This document shows, one piece after another, positions 46,472-57,300 of a DNA stretch of 60,844 bases. The notes under the pieces are model-generated. The model had not been told where the DNA came from. It was given only the letters and a program-made list of their open reading frames with translations, and searched no databases. This stretch comes from Saprospiraceae bacterium (GTDB taxonomy: Bacteria > Bacteroidota > Bacteroidia > Chitinophagales > Saprospiraceae): the NCBI GenBank assembly GCA_028282725.1, contig JANQHF010000040.1:1-60844 (forward strand), read 5' to 3'. Each line of letters starts with the position of its first letter. Position 1 is the first letter of the stretch. A program made the translations under genes and the position numbers.

Positions 46472-46494
46472 CATCCTGGATACTACACAGGATG
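46472..46494 (-). terminator. Hairpin directly after the processing-protease gene
   Basis: CATCCTG and CAGGATG form perfect 7-bp arms with a 9-nt loop immediately after the stop codon (minus strand). No T-run follows, so it may stabilise the 3' end and not act as a classical terminator. Confidence 0.4.
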
Positions 46495-48600
46495 TCAAGC
46501 CTTTAAGGCAATGATATCTTCTATGATGGAAATGGTCTCTTCAAGATAAAAGTCTTCTTTGACACCTTTTCGCCAGGCCTCAGTCCGGGCCTCTTTTTCC
46601 TCAGGGCTGATCTCAGACTCAAAATTCATTGGAATTACTTCTACATTCAATGATTCGAGAGGTTTGTCCAATAATTCTTCATATTCGTCAGCCCTGTTTT
46701 CCATTTCATTTACTCTCTTCAAATAATCATCAAGGTTGAGTGAATAACTGGTATTCTCCTTATTGTCGTGTAGCAATACCGCATATTCCTTTACGAGATT
46801 GAAGGATTCATTTGTAGCCACCCTTGCCTTACTCTTTTCCTGCAAACTTGTCAACTGATTATTATGTAAAACTTTCTGATTGTAATTCAATGACTTGATC
46901 CGGGACCAGTCGAGAGCCCTTGGATTTTCACGCTCACCAGTCGGGATGAGATCATAGGTATCGGGAAGAATGATGTGCGGAAGAACACCTTCCAATTGAG
47001 TAGAAGCTCCATTGACCCTGTAATACTTCTGTATCGTTAGCTTGACTTCCCCCAGTGGCTTTAAGCTGGAGTTTCCGCGAATCGCACGATCAAGATCGAT
47101 GAAATTCTGTACACTTCCTTTGCCAAAGGTCTGGCTTCCCACAACAATAGCCCTTCCATAATCTTTCAGGGCACCTGCAACAATCTCTGATGCAGATGCG
47201 CTGAAATTATTCACCAAAATCACCAACGGACCATCATAGGCAACATTTCTGTTATTGTCCTTGTGAATGTAGGGGCTGCGATCCCGTGATTTTACCTGGA
47301 CTATGGGTCCTTCTTCAATAAAGAGACCACTAATGTCAATTGCATCTACAAGTGCCCCTCCCAGATTGTCCCGTAAATCAAGAACCAATCCATCGATTCC
47401 CTTCTCTTTCATCTTCTTAATCTGTAGGGCAACGTCTTTAGTGCAACTGTTTCCTTCGGGTCCATCAAAGCTATTATAGAACATTGGCAAATCGATATAT
47501 CCGATTTTTTCATTCCCTTCTCCCGAAAGAATGGCTGCCCTTGAACGTGCTATTTCCAGGTTGATCACATCGCGTTCCAACTCTACCTCGATTTGACTTT
47601 CATCCTTTTTTTGAATCGTCAGTACGACTCGCGTTCCCTTCGGTCCCCTGATTTTGGATATGACGTCATCCAGACGCATACCGGTGATGTCTATGGCCTC
47701 TTCACCTTTTTGAGCAACTTTCAATATGAAGTCATTCACATCTATCCGTTCGTCCTTCCACACCGGGCCTCCGGGCACAATGGTAACTACCTGCGTCAGC
47801 TCCCCAACCTTAGTCAATTGTGCACCTATTCCCTCTAATTTTCCTCCCATACGCATATTGAAATCCTGTTTGCCCTTGGGGCTGAAATATTGTGAATGCG
47901 GATCAAATTGCTGGGTGATGGAATTGATGTATTGTTCAAACCGGTCAGCTCTTCTCACCTGGTCATAGTTGGTATACCAGCGATCATAAGCATCCCTTAT
48001 GTTCTGTCTTGATTCTTCTTCAAGGACTTCAAATGAACGAATGGAATCAGGCGACATCTTTTCCTGTGCACTAATTCGTCCTTCTAATTCCTGAAGAGTG
48101 TAAAACTTCAAACGCTTTCTCCACCTTTCTTTCAATTGGGATTCATCCTCAACAAACTCCACCTTGTCATAATCTGTCTCAATCTCTTCGAATTCCGAAT
48201 ACGAAAACTGCTCATCGAGAATTTCCTTATACAGATCCTGGGCTGCCTTAATCTTGTTGTCGATAATTTCTGTAACGAGATCAAAAAATGTCAAATCTGA
48301 ATTTTTCAAAAGATCATCCAGTTCATATTTGTACACAGAAATTTTTACAAGATCTTCCTGGGTCAGAAACCTCTTCCGGCTATCGAGAGCCTTTATGAAA
48401 TCATTATATACTCCTTCGGAAAATTCATCGTCGATTTTTATGGGCTGCAAATGAGCCTGCGTCATCGCCATATAGATGGCTTGCTGAATGAGCGCTTCCT
48501 TTTCCGGATTTGGCTTGCCTTCCTTGTCAATAAAAAAGTAAGATGCTGTACCCGTGAATAGTATTGCGAGAAAAATTCTGATCATCATTTTATAATTCAT
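46495..48600 (-). CDS. prc: Tail-specific C-terminal processing protease, S41 family (Prc/Tsp type)
   Basis: 701 aa with an N-terminal membrane/signal segment (about 5-24). Order: N-terminal Tsp helical domain (about 35-240), PDZ (about 247-335, 'GIGAQLTKVGELTQVVTIVPGGP'-type strand), S41 catalytic core, and the C-terminal Tsp domain (about 560-695). The catalytic pair is Ser469 in 'NFSASASE' and Lys494 in 'TFGKGSVQ', with the spacing of E. coli Prc. It degrades or trims periplasmic and outer-membrane proteins from the C-terminus and is involved in envelope and peptidoglycan-enzyme turnover. Symbol given by family; divergent from the TPR gene. Confidence 0.93.
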   Translation of the reverse strand: MNYKMMIRIFLAILFTGTASYFFIDKEGKPNPEKEALIQQAIYMAMTQAHLQPIKIDDEFSEGVYNDFIKALDSRKRFLTQEDLVKISVYKYELDDLLKNSDLTFFDLVTEIIDNKIKAAQDLYKEILDEQFSYSEFEEIETDYDKVEFVEDESQLKERWRKRLKFYTLQELEGRISAQEKMSPDSIRSFEVLEEESRQNIRDAYDRWYTNYDQVRRADRFEQYINSITQQFDPHSQYFSPKGKQDFNMRMGGKLEGIGAQLTKVGELTQVVTIVPGGPVWKDERIDVNDFILKVAQKGEEAIDITGMRLDDVISKIRGPKGTRVVLTIQKKDESQIEVELERDVINLEIARSRAAILSGEGNEKIGYIDLPMFYNSFDGPEGNSCTKDVALQIKKMKEKGIDGLVLDLRDNLGGALVDAIDISGLFIEEGPIVQVKSRDRSPYIHKDNNRNVAYDGPLVILVNNFSASASEIVAGALKDYGRAIVVGSQTFGKGSVQNFIDLDRAIRGNSSLKPLGEVKLTIQKYYRVNGASTQLEGVLPHIILPDTYDLIPTGERENPRALDWSRIKSLNYNQKVLHNNQLTSLQEKSKARVATNESFNLVKEYAVLLHDNKENTSYSLNLDDYLKRVNEMENRADEYEELLDKPLESLNVEVIPMNFESEISPEEKEARTEAWRKGVKEDFYLEETISIIEDIIALKA

Positions 48601-48780
48601 AACGACATCCTAAAGATAGTACATCAGCTTGTCAAAAGTTGAACTTGCGTGTCGCAAGATTTTATGTGACTACATCTTAACGCATGAGCGATGAAATAGT
48701 TATATGGCTGAGGAGTCATTTGAAGCTTCCGGGAGTTTCACCCCGTTTTTCGTTCGATCATCACTCAATTGCCAAAAAGA

Positions 48781-48811
48781 TTGTCTATTCCGAAAACTAG
48801 TCATATTTTTA
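48781..48811 (+). promoter_or_regulatory. Candidate Bacteroidota-type promoter for TPR/OMP genes
   Basis: TTG at 48781-48783, 20 nt, then TATTTTTA at 48804-48811, one base from the TAnnTTTG -7 consensus. The predicted transcription start would be ~14 nt before the ATG at 48831. No other promoter-like motif is apparent in 48601-48830. Confidence 0.4.
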
Positions 48812-48830
48812 CATATTAAATTTTTTTACA

Positions 48831-51827
48831 ATGTGTAATTCATTTTATCACAGACAGTTATTGATAGTCTCATGGATTTCTATAACAATGTTGCCGTCTG
48901 CGTTTTCCCAACAGAATCTGTATGAATCGAGAAGCATACAACTCGAGGGTATTGTGGAAGAAGAACTATATCACCAGGCTCTATTTGAATTTAATCCATA
49001 CCGGGATCTGTCCGATGTGTTTTACATGGAACGACAAAAGGTCGTCAGCTTATTGAATACACGCTATCCTCAACTCACCTACGAGCTGGAAAAGACACCC
49101 AAGCAGGCCCTGGCCGGAGGAGAAATAGCCAATTTAATGATACGAATTTTGCAATCGGAAACTGCCGCAGGAGTCGTCGAAACAGAAAACGGTCTATGGC
49201 AACTGGCCCAGCAATCCGAACTCAGCCAACACGACAAAGCGGTATTTAAGTTCCTGTATGCCTATGAACTGTTCAAACAAAAAAGGTTTGCCGATGCCGA
49301 TCGGATCTTTGAAAAAATCCTTTTGACCAGGAAAGGAGAATATGAATATGCCTTTTTTTATTCCGGGCTGATCGACTTGCTTAATGAGGATTATACATCA
49401 GCCGCAGCCAAATTGAAAAAAATTGGGAAAAATGAAATGTTACAGCTGCATGCACCTTATTACCTGGCAGCTGCACATTATGGAAATAAGGATTATGATA
49501 CAATTGAAAAATTTTATTCACCCCGTTTAAAGGAAACCAACCTGCACAACATAACAGGTCTGACCAAGATCGTCGGTTATGCCCAATTCAATAAAGAAGA
49601 CTATGAAGCTTCGATAGCGACGCTCAAAACGCTTGAACAATATCGCAAGCTGAATTCTGACGAACAATTCGTCTTGGGCATGGCCTATCAGAAGTCAGGG
49701 AATCGCGAATTGTCGACCAAATTGTTGAGTAAAGTAGCGGATCAAAGTAAACCTTTGGCGGGAAGGGCAAGGTACGAACAAGCTGTCAACCTGTCGAAAG
49801 AGAAAAAATACAGTGAGTCCATCGCCTTATTTGAAGAACTCCTCACACAGGAAGGATTTAATCGATATGAGGTCGTATGGAATCTGGCCGTGCTGAATGG
49901 CCAGACCAAGAAATATGACCAATCCGTCCAATACGCCACAGAACTGTTGGATAGTTATAAAAAAGACCAGGCGATCGGCTTGCTCGAGCAACTCATTGAC
50001 AATGTCAAAAACGAGAGATTATATGTCCAGTTGATTCGAACCCTATATCAGAAACTGGCAGATGATGATGTTCTCAAAACTTCCGTCTACGGTAAGGCCA
50101 TGGTCGCCTTGAAGAATCAGGACAAGAAAAAAGCAAACACGTATTTCGAACTATTGGCTGATATTGATCCCCTTGTGGAAGAACGAGGTACAGTTGCTGC
50201 CTGGCGCGGAATTATGGCCTTCGAAGAAGGCAATTTCCCTAAGGCGGTGCGACTGCTGACCAATTATCAGAATGCAAGACCTCTTAACCACCAGTACAAT
50301 ACGCTGGATTTCAACAGTGATTATTTCCTTGGTTATGCCAACTTCAAATTAAAGAATCATTCGGGTGCATTGGGTCACTTTGCCAATACGCTTGACGCTT
50401 TAAATAAAAACAATGAGCTCACTGTACCAAATTCCACTGAAACGATAGATGACCTTTATCTGAGGATGGGAGATTGTTACTTCCTGCTTGATGAGTATCC
50501 AAGTGCCCAAAGAGCATATAATTATCTGGTCCAAAATAATCGTCCTCAAAAAGACTATGCGCTATGGCAAACATCCATAATTGCAGAACTACAAAATAAG
50601 CCCTATGATCAGATAGTCATTCTGGATGAACTGATCAACGACTTTACGGAAAGCAAATATCGAAACAGGGCCATTTTTAGTACCGCCAATGCACTTTTTG
50701 CAATCAATCGTTTCGAAAAATCAGCAAAATTCTATCAGCACATTCTACAATCAAATGCTCCCTTGGGATTGCAGGAAGAGTCAAAGATCCAATTGGGTTT
50801 GATCAATGTGAATGCTGGAAATTATCAGCAGGCTGCAAATTTATTCCAGGAATTAATTGACTCTTCTCAAAATCAAGATGTAGTGCATCGCTCACACATT
50901 GCTTTACGGGAAATCTATTCAGATTACACATATGATACGGATGCCTACCTACAATTAATAGCTTCAGATCATAAGGGAGAACGCGAGGTAGATTTGGCAT
51001 CTGAACTCTTTGATCTTGCAATGAACAATTTCGAAAAGGGCAACTCAGAAGAAGCGATCCGGCAGTGGAAAAAACTAATACAAGAGTATCCGGAATCACC
51101 GATTCTCGGAGCAAGCTATAAGAATCTTGCAGTGGCCTACGAATCAACGCAACAGTGGGAATTGGCTATGGAGGCTTACAATGAGGCCGCCAGTCACAAT
51201 TCAAAAAATGAACAAATCAATGCCTTCATCAAAGCAGAGGCTATTGCATATGACGAAATGAATGATCTGAGGGAATATCTTGAAATAAGAAAAAAAAGGC
51301 GTTCGAATTTCCCCGACCAGGATTTTACAACAGAAGAGATCTACCGTGAGTGCATTGCAAATTTTGAATTGGGTAATTTTAAGAATAGCGAGAAATTGAT
51401 GCTGGAGATCGTCTCAGACCAGGACTTTTCTACCCGAAAGAAGAAAAATGTGATTGCCAGGGTTTCACTCCAATTATCCAGATCGAAACAGTGGTCCGGA
51501 TTATTGACCATTTATGAAAACCCTTCTGTCGAGAATATCGTTGACGGCAGTCCCAAACTCGTCTATCAACGAAGTCTGGCACTTTTCAATGAGGATCAAT
51601 TGGATGAAGCAATTGTCAGTATTACAGACCACTATGATACACTACTGGAAGATCCCGCGTGGCTGGCCAAAGGAATTATTTTGCTCTCGGATATCTACGT
51701 ACTCAAAGATGATAAGATCAGTGCCGAAGCTGCATTGGAAGCCTTGATAGGATCGGAGAGCAAAATCCCGGAAGGACAAATTGAAATAGCAAAAAAGAGA
51801 CGAGACGCTCTCGAACCTCAAAATTAA
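48831..51827 (+). CDS. TPR-repeat envelope protein (998 aa)
   Basis: Signal peptide of about 27 residues ending 'PSAFSQ'. The rest is almost wholly helical with many TPR-like units of ~34 aa, for example 'FKFLYAYELFKQKRFADADRIFEKIL', 'AGRARYEQAVNLSKEKKYSESIALFEELL' and 'SYKNLAVAYESTQQWELAMEAYNEA' (described by their A8, G/Y11, A20 and P32-like positions). Large periplasmic TPR proteins of this size next to an outer-membrane barrel are common in Bacteroidota. They are thought to act as scaffolds in the envelope, though function is not established. The barrel gene starts 20 nt downstream. Confidence 0.85.
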   Translation: MCNSFYHRQLLIVSWISITMLPSAFSQQNLYESRSIQLEGIVEEELYHQALFEFNPYRDLSDVFYMERQKVVSLLNTRYPQLTYELEKTPKQALAGGEIANLMIRILQSETAAGVVETENGLWQLAQQSELSQHDKAVFKFLYAYELFKQKRFADADRIFEKILLTRKGEYEYAFFYSGLIDLLNEDYTSAAAKLKKIGKNEMLQLHAPYYLAAAHYGNKDYDTIEKFYSPRLKETNLHNITGLTKIVGYAQFNKEDYEASIATLKTLEQYRKLNSDEQFVLGMAYQKSGNRELSTKLLSKVADQSKPLAGRARYEQAVNLSKEKKYSESIALFEELLTQEGFNRYEVVWNLAVLNGQTKKYDQSVQYATELLDSYKKDQAIGLLEQLIDNVKNERLYVQLIRTLYQKLADDDVLKTSVYGKAMVALKNQDKKKANTYFELLADIDPLVEERGTVAAWRGIMAFEEGNFPKAVRLLTNYQNARPLNHQYNTLDFNSDYFLGYANFKLKNHSGALGHFANTLDALNKNNELTVPNSTETIDDLYLRMGDCYFLLDEYPSAQRAYNYLVQNNRPQKDYALWQTSIIAELQNKPYDQIVILDELINDFTESKYRNRAIFSTANALFAINRFEKSAKFYQHILQSNAPLGLQEESKIQLGLINVNAGNYQQAANLFQELIDSSQNQDVVHRSHIALREIYSDYTYDTDAYLQLIASDHKGEREVDLASELFDLAMNNFEKGNSEEAIRQWKKLIQEYPESPILGASYKNLAVAYESTQQWELAMEAYNEAASHNSKNEQINAFIKAEAIAYDEMNDLREYLEIRKKRRSNFPDQDFTTEEIYRECIANFELGNFKNSEKLMLEIVSDQDFSTRKKKNVIARVSLQLSRSKQWSGLLTIYENPSVENIVDGSPKLVYQRSLALFNEDQLDEAIVSITDHYDTLLEDPAWLAKGIILLSDIYVLKDDKISAEAALEALIGSESKIPEGQIEIAKKRRDALEPQN

Positions 51828-51847
51828 ATGGACGATATAATTTATAA

Positions 51848-53452
51848 ATGATGAAGACGACATTATATATCCTGCTTACTCTATTATTGACTCTTGGAAT
51901 AAAGGCCCAGGAAAGCTCATTGGAAAAACGTGAACTCCTGGTCGAAAAGGAATACAGCGATGAAATTTATGCGTCAAACCCCTTGTTTGACTATTCATCA
52001 ATTCTGACTCCGGATGAAATGAGGGCAAGTATTACAGATTCTCTCAGTCGCATGAATCTCTTTACGCCTGATCTGGACATCAGTGTTCGACCTGTGGCAT
52101 ATAAAAACATTGCCGAAGACAAAACAAAAAAGGGATTCTTAAAATTTGACAAGGGTCAATTGATCCCCTTGCACCTTCAGGGAGGTTATACTTATTCGAG
52201 TCCCAATTATTTTAATGTGCATACCACATTCTCTTACGATCATCGATCCGAGTCGAATTTTGAGAACAAATACATCAAAACGATCCAGGGCAAGGTCGGT
52301 CTGGACTATTATCTCACTAACGAGCTGCTGACCAAATTTAAGATCACCGTAGATCATAATACCTTTGGACTTTTCGGACATGGAGATTTGGATTGGGAAA
52401 ATGTCGCAAACCACTCTACGGGATATACAATCGTTGAAGCCAAGTTGAACCTACAATCATTTAAAACAGCTCCGTCAAAATGGAATTACGGTATCCAGGG
52501 AAGTGTTTCCAGGTGGCAGGCTCAGGAAGAAGATGTCACTGAGCGAAATCTTGAATTTATCGGGAAACTGGAATTCAGGATCAACGATCGCTGGGGAATT
52601 TACTTTTTACCCTCGTTTCAGACATCACTGGAAACCTCCAAAAGTAATAATCACATCCTAGGGTCTTCGCTGAGACTGACGCATAACAGCAAATCAGTCT
52701 ACTTGCGAATGGGCAGTCGGATCGATCGGTTTGATGGCACGATTAATTTCTGGCCGGACGTCGATCTGAGATGGAATATGAGCAAGCAGACCGTCTTCAA
52801 CTTCAGGTCCAATGCTATTCCTGAAATCTTGAGTCATCAGAGAATTACACAGATCAACCCATATAGTCTAATGGGTACATCTTATGATATTCGATACTTC
52901 AGAACCCTGGACGCCGACATTTCTTCCCAACTTTCAAATGATCTCGATTTTACGGTTCGAGTCGGCTATCTGCGTGCAGCCAACGATTTGAACTTCTTTT
53001 CCAATCCTTCGGACATTCGATTTTTCCGTAAAGAGCTGATTACTTATAATCGACTCCGGTTTTCAATCATGGGACAAAAGAGATTATTGAAGGACTACCT
53101 CGTGGCAGGATTGGCGCTTCAATACGATAAATATGACAAGAGTCAGCGTGAGTTGTTGCACAGGCCAACTCTATTTATACGGCCCTCACTGGCTTCAAAG
53201 CTATTTAACGACCGATTGACCTTGGCCGTCGAAGGCTTGCTGAATAACCCACAGGAAATAGATAGAATTCCTGCACTTATTAGCCGATCAGGCTGGAATC
53301 GAAATCTAAATGCCGAAATTTCAATTGAAGTTAATGATCATCTGAAGATTCATCTGAATGCCGACAACATCTTTGATACAAAGTACGCGGTGTGGAATGG
53401 CTATGACAATTTCGGGAGAAATCTATCGGGAGGCCTGCTTTTGAAAATGTAG
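51848..53452 (+). CDS. Outer-membrane beta-barrel protein partnered with TPR protein (534 aa)
   Basis: Signal peptide ending 'LGIKAQ' (about residue 20). After a ~100-aa periplasmic N-terminal stretch, residues about 105-534 show repeated amphipathic strands ending in aromatic residues ('GGYTYSSPNYFNVHTTFSYDH', 'GKVGLDYYLTNELLTKFKITV') and a C-terminal strand '...LLLKM'. This resembles a TonB-dependent receptor barrel without a visible plug domain or TonB box. Co-transcribed with the TPR gene, hence possibly one outer-membrane complex. No ligand can be assigned. Confidence 0.78.
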   Translation: MMKTTLYILLTLLLTLGIKAQESSLEKRELLVEKEYSDEIYASNPLFDYSSILTPDEMRASITDSLSRMNLFTPDLDISVRPVAYKNIAEDKTKKGFLKFDKGQLIPLHLQGGYTYSSPNYFNVHTTFSYDHRSESNFENKYIKTIQGKVGLDYYLTNELLTKFKITVDHNTFGLFGHGDLDWENVANHSTGYTIVEAKLNLQSFKTAPSKWNYGIQGSVSRWQAQEEDVTERNLEFIGKLEFRINDRWGIYFLPSFQTSLETSKSNNHILGSSLRLTHNSKSVYLRMGSRIDRFDGTINFWPDVDLRWNMSKQTVFNFRSNAIPEILSHQRITQINPYSLMGTSYDIRYFRTLDADISSQLSNDLDFTVRVGYLRAANDLNFFSNPSDIRFFRKELITYNRLRFSIMGQKRLLKDYLVAGLALQYDKYDKSQRELLHRPTLFIRPSLASKLFNDRLTLAVEGLLNNPQEIDRIPALISRSGWNRNLNAEISIEVNDHLKIHLNADNIFDTKYAVWNGYDNFGRNLSGGLLLKM

Positions 53453-53462
53453 AGACAATAGA

Positions 53463-53483
53463 CAAGGGATTTTACACCCCCTG
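53463..53483 (+). repeat. REP-like hairpin 1
   Basis: CAAGGG ... CCCCTG, imperfect 6-bp arms around a TTTTACA core, preceded by TAGA. It lies between the OMP gene stop and the RAYT stop and shares core and 5' tag with the two other REP-like hairpins near the transposase. Confidence 0.65.
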
Positions 53484-53491
53484 CAAACTCG

Positions 53492-54052
53492 CTATCGCCT
53501 TTCTTCTTCTGTTTTTGAGACACTCATAGTTCCTTTCAAGATAATTTCCCGGGGACCCATACATGCCTTATCAATCATATCCCTCACATCGGGATCAAAT
53601 GCACAAAGCATATTTTTACCCCATCTTCCCAAATGTTTATAGTGATTGTTTTGAATATATGCAGTCGCCAGATTCAGATGGCGATCATCCTTAATCAACC
53701 GACGGTTAAATTTTTGTGCCCATATCTTACCTTTAAATCCTGACAATTTCCTGAATCTTGTAGAACTATACCCTTTCAAATTCCCAATGACAACAGAAAG
53801 ATCCTTGTCTCTTTCTAACGCTATTAACATGTGAACGTGATCTGGAAGGACGTTGAAAGCTACAGTCAGAATGTGATACCTTCTGATCCCTTCAATCAAA
53901 TTCCTGACTATAACTTTTTGATCTTCCTTGTTGAAAATAACGCAGTTCAGTTCATTAATGAACTCCTCAGATAAGTAAGACGACATCCTTTTAGATACTC
54001 TGCAATTATGATTCACCCAGGTGATCATCCAGAAGTCGATGGTGGACGTCAT
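53492..54052 (-). CDS. REP-associated tyrosine transposase (RAYT, Y1/HUH type)
   Basis: Start placed at the ATG at 54052 (186 aa); an upstream ATG at 54103 is open but lies inside a REP hairpin and its first residues are encoded by the palindrome. The HUH motif is 'LPDHVHMLIAL' (H72 and H74 from this start), and the likely catalytic Tyr132 is in 'AYIQNNHYKHLG', the position of the 'Y..NP' motif of the family. 'GKIWAQKFNRRLI' precedes it as in IS200/RAYT proteins. Flanked by REP-like hairpins on both sides and with no IS200-like TnpB, which is the RAYT arrangement. RAYTs cut single-stranded DNA at REPs and spread them in the host genome; they are usually single-copy and domesticated. Confidence 0.85.
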   Translation of the reverse strand: MTSTIDFWMITWVNHNCRVSKRMSSYLSEEFINELNCVIFNKEDQKVIVRNLIEGIRRYHILTVAFNVLPDHVHMLIALERDKDLSVVIGNLKGYSSTRFRKLSGFKGKIWAQKFNRRLIKDDRHLNLATAYIQNNHYKHLGRWGKNMLCAFDPDVRDMIDKACMGPREIILKGTMSVSKTEEERR

Positions 54053-54084
54053 ATTCTTTGATTCGATAAATGATGAAACAATAA

Positions 54085-54110
54085 CAATGGGTATAAAACC
54101 CATTGTCTAA
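54085..54110 (-). repeat. REP-like hairpin 2 at the 5' end of the RAYT gene
   Basis: Perfect 8-bp arms (CAATGGGT / ACCCATTG) around 5 nt. Read on the minus strand, it begins TTAGACAATGGG and has a TTTTATA core, the same order (TAGAC tag, purine-rich arm, TTTTAYA loop) as hairpins 1 and 3. It overlaps the upstream ATG candidate of the transposase, so the REP could control its own enzyme's translation. Confidence 0.75.
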
Positions 54111-54201
54111 TCCCTGATGCCAAGAAAGGGTATCTTAACCACTCATTCTTCACCAAAATCGTCCAAATCCACACAGCTTCCCTACTCACACTCACATTGG
54201 A

Positions 54202-54222
54202 CAAGGGGTTTTACACCCCTTG
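54202..54222 (+). repeat. REP-like hairpin 3
   Basis: Perfect 7-bp arms (CAAGGGG / CCCCTTG) around TTTTACA, preceded by TTGGA. Same family as hairpins 1 and 2. A further GC-rich hairpin, CGGGTG-GCAA-CACCCG, lies at 54255-54270 and is of a different sequence type. Confidence 0.75.
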
Positions 54223-54377
54223 CTGACAAAAGACAAAAAACCATTTCCAGCCAACGGGTGGCAACACCCGCCCCCGCTCACACCCCGCCCTTCCATTCAT
54301 TTCGCAAAACAGCTAACAACTTCTTTTCGTTGTGATTTTGATAATCATTTGATCCTCAATACCTTGTGTACGGATCA

Positions 54378-57300
54378 ATGAAAATGCCTAACCCGATTGT
54401 GACGAAAGGATTCTACATCTCATGCCTTTGTCTGCTGACTACTACGATCACCGGTCAAGTACTTATCGAGGAAATGGAATTTGACGGAGGAGACAGAATT
54501 CTATTTACAATAGATGCCAGTGATTGTGACAATAATCCGGGCACCTTCGGAGCAAATGGCAATGGCGCCTTTGAAATAAATGACAGGGAAGGTGAGGATT
54601 GCTGTCCATGCGCCTTTTCCGGTGGGTCCAGTGAATGCGGTGATAACGGCTCTGCCGCGATCTCGCAAATCATTCCGATAGACCGATTCTGCAACGTTAC
54701 GGTACGGGCAGATGTAAGTCTTTCAAATGCGGTATTTGAATGCGATATGCCAGGCTTCGCCCCTATTACCCCTTTTCCGTGTAATCCAACCTTAGATGCA
54801 GGTCGGGATGCTATGAAGATTGAAATTCTTACACCCCTGAATGGTATTCAACTTCTGGGTGGGTATTGTGGGGATCAGCAAATCGAAGATTTCATAATCG
54901 AGGGCATCGAAGATATTCTGCTGACCATCTTTATTACAGGAGGGACAGAAGCTCAGGATGAATCATACTTCATTCAACGAATCATTGTTGAAGGCTCTAT
55001 CAAGTCCCTGGTGCAGGCCAGACTTGATGCCAAACCGGAATTTTGCAATGGTCAGGAGTCTCTTGTCATCAATGCAATAGCAGAACCCGGATCAACTTAC
55101 GAATGGGAGTTCAATGGAAATCCCTTAAATCTACCACCCAATACTCCCACATATATCCAGGCATTAGCTGCGCCCAGTCATGCCGGTCTATATACAGTCA
55201 CAGTATTCGAGCCCGGTGGCTGCATTTCCACTGCCCAGACAATGGTTGATATCGTCACCTGTATTCCCAGTACTGCAACATTTTCATTTGATACCAATTT
55301 TTGCCGGGACGAAGACAGTTTGATGCTACCGCCTACTTCTGATGAGGGAGTAACTGGAAACTGGAACGTAAATCCGGTTCAGGTTTTAGCCGATACCTCC
55401 TTCTTTGATGAAATCACATTCACACCCGGTCCTCAATTCGGCATTGCTCCGGTGACCATTGCACTCGACGTAGACACGCTCCCCATACTTGGAGATTTCC
55501 CTTCAGGAGGTCTTGATGTCTGTGTGTTAGAAGGAAGCTCCGAACAGGTAGATTTCAGCAGTTTGTTGAATGTAAGAGAACCCCGGATATTCGAAGCAAC
55601 GGGATTCGACGGTGTCATACTCGATGTGATGGATCTGCGCAATCTTGACGTATCCGATCAAGATCCCGGAACCTATAAATTCACGTTTCGATCTGAACCT
55701 GCCGGAAATTGTGGTGAGAAAATTGATTCGGTAGACATCACCCTAATCAGACTGAATGCCGGCCAAAATGCGTCATTTGTACATTGTGCGGAAGATAATG
55801 ATCCCGTTGATTTCCAGGCATTGATCAATGATCCGTCTATGTCAGGAAGATGGTCGGATATCCAAAACTCGGGGATCATTTTGACTGACCCAACTTCTGT
55901 AGACGTATCATCTCTGGCTGTCGGGAATTATATTTATCAATATATCGTTGGCGGGGATTCATCATGCCTTCAACTATCTGATACCTCTGAATTGCAACTG
56001 GAGGTCATTCCGGGGGCTTCCCTCAACGTAGGCACCTTCGTACCCGCGGTGGTGCTTTGTGAAAATTCGGATACTGTTTTCATAATAGGGAATGATCGCT
56101 ATGATAGTAATCAACGTTCCGGCCAAACCCTCCTGCCCGGACAAGCTGCTAACAGTTGTGACAGTCTTGTTATAGTCAATCTTAATTTCTTACCAATACT
56201 GAGAGACACAGTTCTGCATAGGGGTTGTATTGGCGATGGATATGACACTCTTATAAATAACGTCCTGTACTTTGAAGACAATCGTGCAGGGACGGAAATT
56301 CTTACGGCTTCAAATGGATGTGACAGCATCATTACCATCAATCTGACCTTTGGTAGCCCGACCTTTGGAACCTTCAGTCCTACGAGATGCACCGGCGATG
56401 GTTTTGAACAGACAATAGGAGGCATTGCTTTCAATGAACAAAACAAGACAGGAACAGCCATCATTACCGGTTCGAACGGATGCGATAGCACCGTTACTGT
56501 GAATATAGAATTCCTGCCTCCGGAGACCAAGGCAGTTCCTTATGATGGTTGCATAAATGATGGTTATTTTATCATAGTCAATGGAGTCAGATATGATGAA
56601 AATAATCCGACCGGAACCGAACAAATAAGAGCATCAACCGGGTGCGACACATTGGTCGATATAAATTTAGTGTTCAAACCTGATACGACTGGTGCAGTGG
56701 ACATCGTCAGGCGTCAAGACGATGGTTTTTTCATCGAAGTCGGTTCGACTGTTTATGATGAAAACAATCCGACCGGAACGGAAGTCTTTACCGCAGCAAA
56801 CGGATGTGACAGCATTGTAACGGTCAACCTCACATTCCTGGAAGGAGTCTTTGATTCATTGGTGACGGATCGTTGTATGGGAGATGATTTTGAATACATA
56901 TCAGGGAATTCCATCTATAATGAATCCAACCCATCCGGGGTTGACACGTTTTCTTCAAGTGATAACCGCGATTCTTTTTTTATCACAAGATTGACCTTCT
57001 TACCCCCGGGAATTAATCAAATCGATCTATTCAAGACTTCCGGAAGTGGCTTTGACACGATCATCAATGGCATCCGATATGACGAGTCTATTCCTTCCAA
57101 TATGGATACAATTCAGGGAGGTGCTGTAAATAGTTGTGATAGCATCATTATCGTGAATATCCAATTCCTGGATGCCCTCCGTACGAGAATTGACACGACA
57201 ATTTGTTTTGAAGATGAATATTCCATAACGGTAGGTAATTCCACCTATGGTCGAGAAAATCCGAGTGGACTTGATACTTTTCAGAGTTCATTAGGAATCG

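Noticed and set aside
53463-54222. IS200/IS605 insertion sequence
   Set aside because: No TnpB, and the transposase lies among several REP hairpins inside otherwise intact gene order, which fits a domesticated RAYT better.
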